Origin: Phialocephala subalpina | Taxonomy: Eukaryota > Ascomycota > Leotiomycetes > Helotiales > Mollisiaceae | Assembly: GCA_900073065.1 (NCBI GenBank) | Contig: FJOG01000008.1 | Coordinates: 872,985 to 936,984 of the forward strand | DNA: 64,000 nt | Direction of reading: 5' to 3' | Shown: piece by piece, positions 31,300 through 44,449 of the stretch | Position numbering within the stretch: the stretch's first letter is position 1 | Layout: each line of letters opens with the position of its first letter | Made by a program: the position numbers and the translations under genes | Notes under the pieces: model-generated | Seen by the model: the letters and a program-made list of their open reading frames with translations, nothing else | The model's database searches: none | Told to the model about the DNA's origin: nothing

Positions 31300-34200
31300 A
31301 AGGGACTCGCGGTTTGATTCGAGAGCTTTCGATTCGATCGAAGGGCTTTCTACGTCGAGTTGCTTACGTATACTTAATTATTTACGGTCTAATTCGGCTC
31401 TCGTCTTCTTTTATTCGCTTATCGAGTATATTTCTCTTGTAATCTCCGCATATTGTCTTAAGCAACGACTACGGATTCGTGTAGACGGACGATAAAAGCT
31501 TTAGCCTCTTCTCGATTTAACTTCTCTTTAGGCGTAACGTACTCAACGAGTATTTATTAATCGAAGGATATTCGAGTCTTATAGCCTCGTTCGATAAAGA
31601 ATAAAGATTATCCGATAATTTCGTACTATAAAGAAATTTATTGAAAGTTAAAAATAGTAATCTACTCGTTTTAATCGTTTTAATAGAAGTTGATATACGG
31701 GCGGAAGCGTTAATCGAAGTATTGATTAACGATCTTCGTTTGATTGTCGGTTTACGGGTAATTTACGATCGAAAACTGAATTTTAACTTTTAATCGAGTG
31801 CAAAACTCTTTCTAAAAGTTCGAATCGAATTGAAGACTTCGATTAAACGTAATCGAGTTTAAAATGCCGATATAGCGTATAACGTGAATTAAAAAGAGTA
31901 GTACTAATTGTTTGATCGTAATAATATCTTTAATCGGGATCGAGATAAACCGTTTATATAATCGGTCGATAATAATTACTACTATATTATTTCTATTTTT
32001 CGACTTCGAGCACTTCTTAAAATCGATAGTAACGTATTATTACGAGCGATTAAAGATCGGGAGTTATTATAAGAGATTAAGCGTTTTATCTCGAGAACGT
32101 TTAATTCTTTTATATATATGACAATTATCACAATACCGATTTACGTCTCCCGGTAACCCCTTTTAATAATAGCGGGCTCGAAGGAGTTGCTTGAGCTTAC
32201 TTTGTCCGAGATAACCGGTAAAAAGTTTCTCGTGAGCTTCGCGGATAAACGCGATCCGAAGAGGCATCGTTAGAATCATTATGCCTTCGGTGACTACAAA
32301 CTTCTTTAATCGAAGTAATAAACTGTCTCGAAATTGCTAAGTGTCTTCTTCCTTTGTGCGAGTAAAAGTTCGATAGTTTTCGAGCTTTTCCGCGGTCTTA
32401 TTATCCTCGAGGACTTTGTGAATCAACTTTAAGTTAATGTACTCCTCCTCGATACTCTCGAAAACCGATTCGATCGGAGATAATTAGAGTTCTTCGATAA
32501 TCTCGAGATCGAGTCTCGATTAAAGCAAAAGAGTCTTTATGCGATAAAAACGGATCGCTTCTTTAATTGTCGATACGTCTTCCTTTCGCCGAGTTAGTGC
32601 GTTCGCTCTCTTATTAAACTTTTTCGCTCGATATATTAACTTGAAATTATATCGAGAAAAGAGTTTAAACTACCGAGTTTATCTTCCGAAGAGTATCTTT
32701 ATAGACATAAAATACTCGAGGGCGCAATAATTTAAGTAAATTAAAAAAAGATTATCCGTTTAAATCCTTTGTAACTCGGGACGCTATTCTTTTAAAGCGC
32801 GAACGATAATTAGCATTTTTTTGTCGTGAATATCGTAATTTAATTCCGCTAATTATATAGTCTTAAAGAAGAAAGCAAACGAGTACTATAATCTATCCTT
32901 TAAATCCTTTTGAGAAATAACGCCCGCGAGAACTCCGTTCGAAGCGTCGATTTCTACTATAGTTTCCCAATCGGCGTAATAATAATATAAAATGAGTATC
33001 GAGAGGATACACTTTTTAAGAGTATCGAACGCGTTTTAGTATTTTTGCGTCTACTTCTACTTGAATCTTTTATTCGTGAATTAATGAAAAGGTTTACACA
33101 TTCGATCGTATTCGGCGATAAATTTGCAGTAGAAATTACAAAATCCTAAGAACGATTAGATTCCGCGGACCGTCTTTAGCTCTTTTTAGTCTTTGATTAC
33201 TTCGATTTTCTTTGGATTAATTATAATCCCTTCCGTAGAAATAATATAGCCTAAGAACTCAGTCCGAGTAACATTGAATTCCGACTTCTTAATATTCGCT
33301 TGTAGACTCGTATCGCAGAGACGGTTTAAGACTTTCTTTATATGTGTTTCGTACTCGAGGGGATCTTAAGAGTAAATAAAGATATTATTAAAATATACGG
33401 TGTAAAAGTTGTCGAAGTACTCGAAGAGGATATCGTTTATATACCGTTAAAAAGTGGTCGAGCTATTATTTAGTCCGAATAAGAAGACTCTCGATTTATA
33501 AGATTCGTAGCGGGTCCGAAAAGTAGTTAACTCTTCGGAGTTTAAATGGACTCGAATTCGATTAAAAGTTTATCGAATATCGAGCTTAGTAAAAATCTTT
33601 ACTTGAGAAAGACGAGCGAGAGTTTTATCGATTAATGAGATCGGATATTTATTTTTTCGAGTAAAGTTATTCAATTTTCGGTAATCGATATAGAATCGAA
33701 GGGATTTATTAGCTTTTTTGACGAAGAGAATCGGAGAGGCAAATAGTGCGTAACTCGAAGTAATAAAACTTTTATCGAAGTTCTCTCGCAAAAATCGGCG
33801 GATTTCCTCGAGTTCTTCGGTAGATTTTTTCTATAAAGGAGTATATTTAATCTCGCTCTCGATATATCCTTTATCCAATTCAATTTTGTAGTCGTACGAG
33901 CGATAAGGAGGAAAGACGTTCGATTCGATCTTCGAAAAAGTGAGTGCATAATCTTTGTATACTCGAAGTAGTACCCGTTTTAGCCACTCGATTTCGGACT
34001 CGTAAAATTGTTGTTCGCCCGAAAGAGAAAAGATATTCTCGAAGCTCGCGATATACGTAGTATTCTCGTTTTAGCGGTCTTCGATTAATCGGTTTAATTC
34101 ATCGAGAGTCACCGTAAAGAGTTTATTTTCCTTTTGCCGCGCATTTAATTTGTATGCCTCCGTCGAAATGTAATTAATATCGATCGATAGTTTCTATTTA

Positions 34201-36600
34201 TTCGAGCTTACGAGACCTTTCTTTTATCGAAGTAACGGGATATATAATTAAGTCTCTTTTCCTTGTAAAAAGATATTTATCTTCTTATAGTTCGAGTCTC
34301 GATCGGTCCGCTAATTTTTCGATTATTAAAAGGGTTTAAAAGTAAGTTTGCGAAAGGAACGGACTTTAAAAGGATTTTGTTGGTCCATTAAACGATCTCG
34401 CCGTTCGACGTCTTATTAATGGGCCGGTTCGCGGCATCGAATAAAACTATCTCGATTCGAAGCAATAATCTTCTGCTAATTGTGTTTAATCGGTATATTT
34501 TGCGGTTAAATCAATTGTCGAGTCTTACAACGCGGTAAAATATTTAATCTCTCGAAGAAAAGCCGTCTAAGGATTAAATCGTGTCCGCCGAGTTTAATAA
34601 TAAGCATAAGAATATTCTTGATTACTCGCCCGTCGATATAAAAGTTAAATTCGATATATTCGGAGATTTTTTGAGCAATATAGCCATCGAATCCCTTAAT
34701 ACGAATAGGACGTAAGAGTTTCTTCTTCGGAATACTTAAATAAGTACAATATAATTCAATAAAAGTAATATTAGCGAGAGAGAAAGCGCTAATTTCGGTA
34801 TCGAGTAAAAAGATAGTATTTATACCAATTTTATTGCGATTAACCGTACACGGGAAAGTAAAAGAATCACCGTCGATTAATTGGCTTAAATCCACTTCGC
34901 TAATCTCGATATTAAATCGCCGTTTAAAAGAGGAGACTTTCTTTAAGCGTTCGCGTTTTCCGATTCGTCTTCTTTTTCCTCTTCGCCGAAATCAATAAGG
35001 CTACCCTCCTCCTCTGCTTTTTCTTTATGTCCTCCGTGCATAATTACTATAGCAATTTGAGCCGCATTTATAGGCGTATAATACGGGTATTGAGCAATTA
35101 AATGGCCGATACCGTAATAATAATAATACTCGCGGGTCTCGCCGTTATTCTTCTTTAGGAGGCGGTTTTTTTCGGAGGTCTTCGAATCGTAAAAAGCTTT
35201 AGAAGGATTCGAGTTAATAAGAGCTCCCAAAGAGCGGTTTAATCGAGCATTCGGAGAATTATTTTTAAAGTAAGCGCTCGATCTCGAATTATAATCGTAA
35301 GTTGGTAGAGAAAGAAAGACCGGTTTTTTGTTTGTGATTTTCGTAGCGGCCATTTTCGCACTTAATTTAAAGATGCGGGTCATTCTTTGATCGAGGGTAT
35401 TAAAGTAAATAGAGAGCTCCGTATAAGTCTTATGGGTACTTTTGACGGAGAGTATAGCTCGTTGGAGGGAGAGAGTAATTTTGCGTTGTAAAGTATTAAT
35501 ATACTCGAACTCGGTAATCTCTGCGGTATCGACTACTTTTAAGAATCGAGTATAGAACTCCGTAAAGCTCTTCGAGTATTTTATAGTTAGTGTAGACTAC
35601 TCGTTTTTCGCGTTCTCTACTTTGTTTGGATCCTCGTAGATATCCGCAAAGTATTGGATCATTTCTTCCGTCGAAGTAAAATCGGTCGGCTTTTGATTGA
35701 AATAGTGGGAATCGAGGTGTTATTAAGCATTTCTCTCGATCCGATTAAAGATATAATCTATTCGAATTAATTCCGATTCGAAATAGTCCGCATTAATTAA
35801 GAGTTTAATCCTAATTTGCTTGTTTTAAGACTCGAAAGTAATTTCGACTCCGTTTTTAGCGTTATCTTTAAGTATCGGCGGATTAAAGTGCTTTATAGAC
35901 TTCTTATTTCGATGAGAGAAAGCAAACTCGGTCGATTTAAGTCGTGAAGGCTCTTGCGAAGGCGAGCGAGATAGTCGGATATGAGGGGGAAGAAGTATTT
36001 AAAGATCGGGAGGCGAGGCTTAGAAAGAAGTATTCTTCTCGGCTATGAGAGTTCGTACTTGTCTCTTTAGATCCTCGACTTGTTAATCCTTAAACTCTAT
36101 CTTTTGCTCGGTTACCGTGAGCTTTCCTTGGTATTTAGTAAGCTTCTCGCGGCAAATATCGCGTTCGAGGCTTATTAAAATCACTATTTAATAAGTGCGT
36201 TCGGCGTTATTCTCGTATAAATCTCGGAATTCCTCGAAAGTAGTAATTTTGCAACTTAAGTTCTCTTTTTGGCTATCGAGGCTATCTATATCTCCGAGGT
36301 CGTTTTCCAATTGGTCGAGAGGTTTATTAGGAAGGACGGAGAGTCGATACGTACGCGCAGTAAAAGCGGGCTAATCGAGAAGGTTTTGGAGGTCGGCCGA
36401 AGTTGGGGCTTTCGATGGTGCTTGCGCATTCTTCTCCGCGGCGCGTTGAATTGCGTTTTTCGCTATGTTTAAAGAGGTATAGTAATCGTAGTAGTCGTGA
36501 GAAGTATTGTAGTGTAAAGAGGTTATTTTACGGGTATGCGCACTTTGCGACTTATTTGGGGGGGTGTTTTCCGTGGGAGGGAGTTTGCACTTCAATGTAG
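31300..36600 (-). pseudogene. Gypsy-1 gag-pol pseudogene
   Basis: On the - strand: a Gag region (about 36600-34943) with a zinc knuckle at about 35128-35078 in which the Cys positions of CxxCxxxGHxxxxC now read Tyr (YYYYGIGHLIAQY). A protease region follows (34895-34506, LLDTEISAFSLAN where DTGAS is expected), then reverse transcriptase (33949 to about 33000): FVKKANKSLRFYIDYRKLNN, YPISLIDKTLARL and FTKLDIR. The catalytic box reads YFNN at 33384-33395 instead of YxDD. RNase H remnants follow, then integrase (about 32500-31300) with HEKLFTGYLGQSKL, the CDNC zinc pair, DRLYKRFISIPI, a mutated FNRSLQFDS (second Asp to Asn) and TDNQTKIVNQYF. The element cannot be active. Domain limits are approximate because stops are frequent. 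Confidence 0.9.
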
Positions 36601-36817
36601 CGCTTACGCAATTATATCCGTGTAGTCTTTAGTACTACTTCAAAAGATTAAGTCTCGATACTCGGGGTTGACTCGTAAGTCGAGGATTTTTCTTGGTTTT
36701 TATTTGCGCGAGTTAAAGTCGAGTTTAAAGTCGAAATCGATTTGCGCGAGAAATTAAAAAAGAATGCGATATTATTGAGTTGCTTCGCAGTAACGAAATA
36801 AGTAGAGTTTAGTTTAA

Positions 36818-37010
36818 TGTCACGAATCCAAAGTCTTAAGCGCAAAAGTGTTGCTAGAAAGCTAGTTCTATTAAAACCAAATTAAACTAAAAGAAGAAGA
36901 GGGAGTTCGAGGGCAAGCCCTCGATAATATCTAACTATTCTGCCGCGCCACACCGCCTACGCTAGCACGTGATCACGTGGTTAGTCTCGAGCCGAGACTA
37001 AGCCGTGACA
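36818..37010 (-). repeat. Gypsy-1 LTR (5' copy in element orientation)
   Basis: It has the inverted termini TGTCACG...CGTGACA. Most differences from 30563-30755 are transitions. The palindrome CACGTGATCACGTG is at 36966-36979. Confidence 0.95.
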
Positions 37011-37015
37011 CGTTT

Positions 37016-38685
37016 TATATTTCTTTAATTAAAAAGTCCTTTATTAATTAGTAAACGAATAAAATAATATATTTTCGGAGCGTTAAAAAAGAGTTACAAA
37101 GCTTTATTATCTCCGATTAAACCTCGTAATTACTAGTAACTTCGTTAAATATATTAATGAAAAACGATAATTCGTTTAACGAGACGAGCCGATATATAAT
37201 CGAAACGATAACTAGTATTTATATGCAAAACTCTTTATTTTTAGTATTTTTTATACTTTTGATTTGATTTATTATTCGTTTATAGAAAAAATCGAAGTTA
37301 AATAGAAATGCGATTATTTTTTTCTTAGTTTTTTATTCGAGGATTTTAAAGAATTCTTTGTATATTAAAACTATTTAAAGAAATATACCGTTTGCGTTTA
37401 ACGATAAATAACTTTAAACGGATTTATATATTTTATTATTATATTTAATTCGCTCCGCTAATTAATCGACCTTAAATTGAATATATATTGTAATAATCGT
37501 AATAATAGAACTTTCATTAAATTCAAAACTTAATATTACTTTATATATTATAATATTAAAACTTTTCTCGATATTCGATTAATTTCGACTCGAAACGATT
37601 TATTTAGTACGCGATAATATTGACGACGTGTATATAATAAAGTTTAATAATTCCGGTAAACCAATTACGTATTCGTTAAACGTATTAATAATAAGATAAA
37701 TATTATTTAAATTCGAATCTTGTAATATATTAATAAAGATCTCGAATAAAGCGATTTAAGTATTTATATTTTCGAATAACGTTTTATTTACGTTATTATA
37801 TTTCTTTTGGATATGCGATATAAGCGATGGCTACTAATCAATAAGTATATATATTAGACTTCGTAATACGGTAATAATATTATTAATTCTCGAGTTGGTA
37901 GCCTGGCAAAAGAAATAGGATAAGAAGGCTATATCGATTATCGATTTGTTTAATTCGTTGATTATACTATAGAGTAATATCGTTTTACTTTTATTAAGAT
38001 CGCTTTTAATCTATAGAAATGGGCTCAATTAATTATTACGCTATTATTTAAACTTAGAAATCCTAAAAATCTAATGGTAAAATCTTTTAATAAACTATTT
38101 TTAATATTTTTAATACGCTTTTTATTATTATAAGGATTAGTAAAGCGTAAATCTTAAAGATATATTTGCCGTTTATTAATAATCTCGCGGAGTTATCTAA
38201 AAGTAATCGCTATTTTTATATCTTTGAAAAGAAGTATTTTTATATTAAAAATACTTAGTAATAAATATATTTTATTTACCTCGAGAATTATTTAGCGGCG
38301 ATTTATTTAAGAAAGATGCTCCTTTATATTAAATTGAAATAAAAAGGCTTTTTAGAGCGTTAAAATAAGAATATTTATTATAGTTTGAATTTAGTACTTT
38401 AATGAGTTTTTATTATCGAGTTGCTTATTTTCGCGATAGAAAAACTCGATTGAACGAGGCGTAAAAAGCTCTTAGAGCGTCTATTTTCTAGTGAACTATT
38501 TGCTTTTTTAAAACTCCGAATCCTACGATTATAAATTGAACTTAGAATTAGTATTTAAAAGAAGACTAATAATATTCGATATATAAACGTAATATCGAGT
38601 TGCGTTGCGATATTAACGGAATATAAAGTTGATAATATATTAGAGTTTAACGTAGTTTACTTTATTGATGCAATAAATGTCTATT
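37016..38685. other. AT-rich RIP-degraded DNA, no gene
   Basis: This is the host sequence of the Gypsy-1 insertion, with target copy CGTTT at 37011-37015. It is CpA-poor, CpG-retaining and A+T-rich. Nothing is recognised on either strand. Confidence 0.75.
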
Positions 38686-38951
38686 ATAATAGGGCGATCT
38701 ATTTTACTTCAAAAATCCCTATTTGTAATAATAATTTCGAAGGTTTATACTAGCCACGTACCCTTTAGTATATAAGGAGCTTTCCGCTCTCTAAGAAATA
38801 ATAATAACCTTTTGCCACTCTATTTTGTTGGCCTTACTACGTATAACGTATAATTATAAGAGCGAAGTCAAGTATTTGCTAAAGTTTATAAGTTTATTAT
38901 AATTATACAAAATCGGGTGATTTTCCTCTAGAAGAACCATTGCCCTTTTAT
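38686..38951 (-). mobile_element. solo LTR of the Gypsy-2 family, inverted relative to the Gypsy-2 LTRs
   Basis: These 266 bp are the reverse complement of the Gypsy-2 LTR (39392-39658) along their whole length, allowing many transitions and one small indel. They are flanked by CTATT (38681-38685) and CTACT (38952-38956), a 5-bp target duplication with one C/T change. No internal region is attached, so this is a solo LTR left by recombination between two LTRs of an earlier insertion. Confidence 0.85.
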
Positions 38952-39386
38952 ACTACTTAAAAGTATTATAAACTATTACGCTTAATTTGTTCTTTATAAA
39001 ACCGTATTTTTTTATAGTTAGCTTTCTTTATATTGGTATTATTTTGTAGATCTTTAAAGGTAACTTTTTCCGCTCTTTATATATACGAAAGTATAATATA
39101 TTTCTAAGGAGTTTTATTAGTAAAAAACGTTATTAAATTGAAATTACTATCGCTATTGAATTTTAAGAGACGTATTATTTGACCGTGATCGAAGAACCGT
39201 AGGGAAAAAGGATTATCGGTGAATATTATATCGCTAAATCGGTATATATTCAAAGTTGTTATCGGTATCGAGTTAAACGATAATATTGGAATAATATTAG
39301 TAGTCGACTCAATTGAATATAATTTCGCGGGATTAGTGCATCGTTATGCATTATCGCTATAAGCGTATAAAGCCAATTAATCGCTA
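38952..39386. other. spacer between inverted LTR copies
   Basis: About 430 bp of moderately AT-rich DNA separates the solo LTR and the Gypsy-2 LTR, which are in opposite orientation. No gene is recognised. Confidence 0.6.
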
Positions 39387-39391
39387 AGTAA

Positions 39392-39658
39392 TGTGAAAAG
39401 GCAATGGCTCTCCTAGAGGAAAACCACCCAATCTTATATAATTGTAATAAACTTATAGACTTTAGTAAATACTTGATTTCGCTCTTATAATTATTCGTTA
39501 TACGTAGTAAGGCTAGTAAAATAAAGTAGTAGAAAATTATTATTATTTCTTAGAAAGCAAAAAGCTCCTTATATATTAGAGGATATATAATTAATATAAA
39601 CCTCCGAAATTACTACTATAAATAAGGATTTTTAAAGTAAAATAAATCGCCTCGCTAT
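39392..39658 (-). repeat. Gypsy-2 LTR (3' copy in element orientation)
   Basis: It starts TGTGAAAAGGCAATGG and ends CTCGCTAT. It aligns over 267 bp to 51587-51853 with mostly transitions. Confidence 0.85.
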
Positions 39659-42600
39659 AATCGTCCCCCTATATATTAAACTCGTCCCGAGTTTTAAAAG
39701 AAAAAAAAAAAAAGCTAATTATATATAGATATATCGCAATAAACACTAAAACTATCTATTAATTCTTCGATCGTATTTCCCAAGTTATGAACTTATAATC
39801 CAATCGAGTCATTATTTTTAAAGATATCGGCGGCTTCGCGCAATACTTATTTAGACGCAGCCTCGTCTAGAATTTCTTTGCCTTTTCCTTTAAAGTTTAA
39901 TAGAGGGGGGAAAAAAGCAAGTAAATCTCGAACTCGTTTTCATCGTTAAAAATAATTAAATACTTTTAATCGTTTTCTATAAGTATCTCTAATTTCTCGC
40001 TTATATATTTATAGAAAGACTTATTGCTAGGGAACATCTTTTTCTTTTTTATCTCAAGATATTAAAAAGTTTACTTGATTTGCTTAGTAGTTTACTCACG
40101 TTATTAAATAGGCAAATGTTAATCCGTAGGAGTATTATTATAATTTAACTATTGAAATATCTCGAATCGAATAATAAAGTAATCTAAAGGCTTAATATAG
40201 CGAATTATATCGAAAATTGCGCTAACTCCTTTAAATTAAATACTACCAAAAAACGATTTATCGTTAGGAGTTTATTGGAAAAAACTACGTCAAAAAGGGA
40301 CTCGAAGTGTATTATAAGCCTTTTTAAGATTTGCGTATATCGTATCTCTATAAATTTTACTATTCGCATTAATAAGGATTAAATTAACGAGAAGAGACAC
40401 TCGAAAATTCGAATTAATTAAAGAGGCGTCGTAAAAGCGATACACGAACGTATTAAATCGATAGATATATAATTCGAAATCTTAAGGTCGAATTTCCGTA
40501 AGTTTCGCTTGCACGTTTTCTTTGAGTATAATAACCCCATTTTTTAACTCTCGATTAGATATTTAATAATAATTAAAGTCTTATTAGTATCCTAATTTCT
40601 AACGACCGAGTTTCTCAACGTTATCGACTCGCTAATAATCTATTCGTACTAAATAGGAAAAAATAATCTTAATATTTAATAACTTGGTATTTTTACTTTC
40701 GTAAATAATATAATTTAATTTCTTATTCGAGATGAGTTTAATTAGACGAAAATAAACGACGAAATAAAGAGGATAATCTTTAGAGAAACGGTAAAACGCT
40801 AATTATAGTTTAAAGTCCGTTTATAAAAGCTAAAAAATAAGAGGGAAATATATATTACGCAAAAAATAACTATAATTAAAAGGGTTTTAATGAGCGTAGA
40901 ACTTTAGTATTTCGATTTCTTTAAAGAGATTAAATAAGATATTTTTCTCTTTAATTTATTTAAAGAAGTTTTGCGTAACGTATATAGCCACGGTATTTAA
41001 ATCGGTAGTAGATTAAATCGAGGAAATTCGAGTAAAAATAATAAAAGTTTTAGAAAATTGAAATCGATCTTTCGTTAATACCTTTTATTTATATTGTAAA
41101 ATAGCGTCGGTTTCTTGGAATTAAAAGCGAGAATCGGGATGGATCTAAGTAAATCGAAAGCTCGTTCTTCTAATATATAACTCGTAGACTCTAACCAATT
41201 TCTTTATTATACCTTTGATTTAGTTTTGATTTTCCTTCGGAATTATACCGAGATCTTTAAAGAGGGTCTAATAATGGGTATAGTAAAGTTATTTACTCTA
41301 CGTATATTGGAAAACATTATAAATACTAGTCAAAATTTCAATCTAATTACAAAAGTTTAAACTATCGAAAAACGCCATATCCGATTTCCAAGACTTAATT
41401 ATATCGTACGTACATTCGCTTAAAGTACGCACTTTACTAGTTAGGGATTTGATTATAAAGCGAGAAGGAGTTGTATTATAGTTAGAAGAAAGGGTATAAA
41501 TCACTTTAAGCTTTTTTTATACGGAACCAATTATTCTTTTGTAGTTTTTATTATCGGTAATAATTTTCTTAGTAAGTTTAATGGGCGTCGATAAAGTCGG
41601 GATAATCGCAAAAGGAATTGAATTAAAAAGACCGAAAGTAATTAAAATAAGAGTTTAATTAAATATTAAATTAGAAAATTCAACTTTAAGATTATTAGCA
41701 AAAGATATACTATTCGCGTTTATAGGAGGGTTTAAATTTTCATCGATATTATTCGAATAAGTAATAGGGTTCGCGATCGGGATATTTCCGCTAATAATTG
41801 CCACGATTCCTCAGTTTTTAAGCTTATCGGCGAAAGTAGGGAAAAACTCCTTTATATAGTTCCCGCTTATTAGGATTCTGCTTTTATAGAAGGTAAACTC
41901 GAGTTGCTTTAAAGTTATTTTCTCCAAAATATCCACTTTTAACCCTTCATTCGCTACCTTTATATATTTTAAAGCTTTCTTGCAATCGGTAGACCGAAAA
42001 AGTAATCGAGTATAAGAAAACCGAAAGGCTTTATTTCGATTAATAATCATTATATTAAAGACTCTAATAATTTCTCGAAGTACGAATTACTTTATACGAA
42101 ACATTTAATTAAAGTATTAATACGCGTATTTACTATTAAATCTTATTAAAAGTCCCTTAATAAATTAGTGGAATAATTAAATTCGCGTTAAAAGTCTAAA
42201 ATCGTAACGCGCGAAATTTCTATTAAAAGTTTTAAATAAACTTTCGCGTATTTATTAAATTCCCGCGCGCGCTTTTTTAATTTTATTTACTTCCACAAAA
42301 AAACTTTTATTTACTTCTTTGTATTTCTTTAAAATCTCCCCGAAAAATCCTATAATCGTATTATTTTCGATTTTATTATATTAATTAATTATTATTTTAT
42401 TGATATTTTCTTTAGTATTTATAAATATCTTATTAATATTACTAATAGTAATTGCTTTATTTAAGGGCGCTATATCTTTGATAATCTCTTATTTAACGCG
42501 AATTTCTTTTATTATCTCGTTCGTAATTTTCGTGTTTTTTTAACGCGTTTAAAGTATAAAATTTATACTTTTAAAACTTTGCGTAATATTTTTTTGAAAT

Positions 42601-43950
42601 ATAATAAAAAAATTCCGCCGGGGATTTTAATAAAAAGTAATAATAACCGTAGAATATATACGTAAATAATCGCGTATTAAATAATTTAAATTTAAAGAAA
42701 AAAAGTCGCGAGAATTTAAAGGAAAGAGTTTTAATTATAAAAGGGGTAATCGTAAACTCTTATACTCGTAGGAAAATTACATAAAAAAAGGCAAACAAAT
42801 ATTCGTGAGTTATAAGTAGTAAAAAGTTGCAAGGATTTTATTTGCTTTTGCGGTGGGATTTTGGAGGCGTATCGCACGTGCTTAAAACTTTAATACGTTA
42901 GTCCCAAACAAGAAATTTTGAAGTGTGAATAAAAACTTTTATATTATTTTATATGAATCGTACTAAGTAAATTTTGAAGGGAAAGTAATGAATTTGATAA
43001 ATGTATTTATATTGTAATTATGAAAAAAGAGTGCGAAAACCTTTGAAAGTAATAAGCGTAAAGTATTTAAATTAGTGAAATGTATTTAATTAGCGAGATT
43101 ACTTTCCTTAGAAACTATATAAATTAAAGAATTGAAATAAAATCGAGTAGAAGAAAAAGGTAATAATATAAGAAGGTCGTAACTTCAAGTTAATACGGGA
43201 TAAAAACGTTATAAATAAAGTAAAGAAAAGGAGTAAATAAAATAAAATAAGTAAAATAAATTTTCTAAAGTATCGTAGTAAATATTCCTTTAATTAAGCA
43301 CTTAATACTTCTTTGATATAACCAAATATAACCGAATATAATTTTAATGCACTTTAAATACAATCAAATATATCCAAATACATGGATTATTAGCGATTTT
43401 TCGTCGAAAAAAGAAAGAACGGCGGCGGAAATTATAACGGCGGAGGGGACGGAGAATTAAATAAAGATTAAGTGAGGACCAAGGGATTAAAAAGATCAAA
43501 GAAACTAAGAAAATCAAATGTTCAAAGATTTAAATGCATTCTATAATTATTTTAATACCGATATATAATTTATAACGATAAAAGATAATTATATAGCTAG
43601 TATTATTAGTATTGAAATTATCGGTAATTTCTCGTTTTCCTATATATTGGAATCGTCCTAGCGATAAAAAGAGAAAGCGTAAATCTTTAAAGCGTATATA
43701 AAAAAGATTAAAATAAACGGAGAAACTTTAAGTGTAATTAATAGAAAAGTAAAGCCGTAATAATTAAAAAAATAAAAAGGGCCACTTTTTAACTAAGAAA
43801 TCGGTACTATTTTAAAACTTAATAAATCTTCCTTATTCTTTTAATCGTCAAAAAATCGCACGTACTTCTTTTTCTCGGATTTATTAAGTTTAAAAATACG
43901 AACAATAATTCTTATTCTTTTTTCAATCTCTTATATACTTTCTTTATTTC
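39659..43950 (-). other. unexplained 4.2-kb segment between Gypsy-2 integrase and 3' LTR
   Basis: Ordinary gypsy elements have little sequence between integrase and the 3' LTR. Here more than 4 kb is present. On the - strand a 79-residue open frame at 42050-41811 (starting MIINRNKAFRFSYTRLLF) is extended downstream by a readable stretch with few stops (about 41810-41260, including TLSECTYDIIKSWKSDMAF). I do not recognise the protein. It could be an additional ORF carried by the element, an antisense transcript region, or a nested and now unrecognisable insertion. Confidence 0.45.
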
Positions 43951-44449
43951 GCCATTTTTTTGGCGGCTTTTTCTTCTACGTTTATATTCTTATCGTCGTC
44001 GAAAGTAATAAATTCAATAATTTCGTCGCTTTTATTATCGTCTAAAGAATTCTAATATTTATTTCTTTTAACGAACTTCTTTAAACGATTATTTGCGTAT
44101 AACTTTCGAATCGAAATCTCGTTTACTTCTTCAAATAAATAACTCCCCTTTAATTAATTTATTTGACGAACTCGATATAAATTAAACTATTTATATAATA
44201 ATTTAATATTCTTTGATTTATTTTAATCAATAAATTTAACGTCGTACGCTAATACGAAATCCCCTTTACAAATTAATTCTTTTCGTATTTAGTAATAAGC
44301 GTCAAAGTATTTTTAGCCTTTTTTTCGATTATACTCTTTCTTTAATTTCGACTTTTTTATATCCTCGTTACGCATCTCAATTTGCTTTATTCGTATCTCG
44401 AAGAACTTTACTCGATTATACACTTTATTTTATCCGAGAATTCTCTAGG

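Larger units (their letters stand above)
30563..37010 (-). mobile_element. full-length, inactive Ty3/gypsy LTR retrotransposon (Gypsy-1)
   Basis: The 6448-bp element has 193-bp LTRs at 30563-30755 and 36818-37010 and a perfect 5-bp target duplication CGTTT (30558-30562 and 37011-37015). Coding is on the - strand, in the order Gag, protease, RT, RNase H, integrase, so this is gypsy type. Changes to the active sites are all of the C-to-T/G-to-A kind. Confidence 0.95.
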
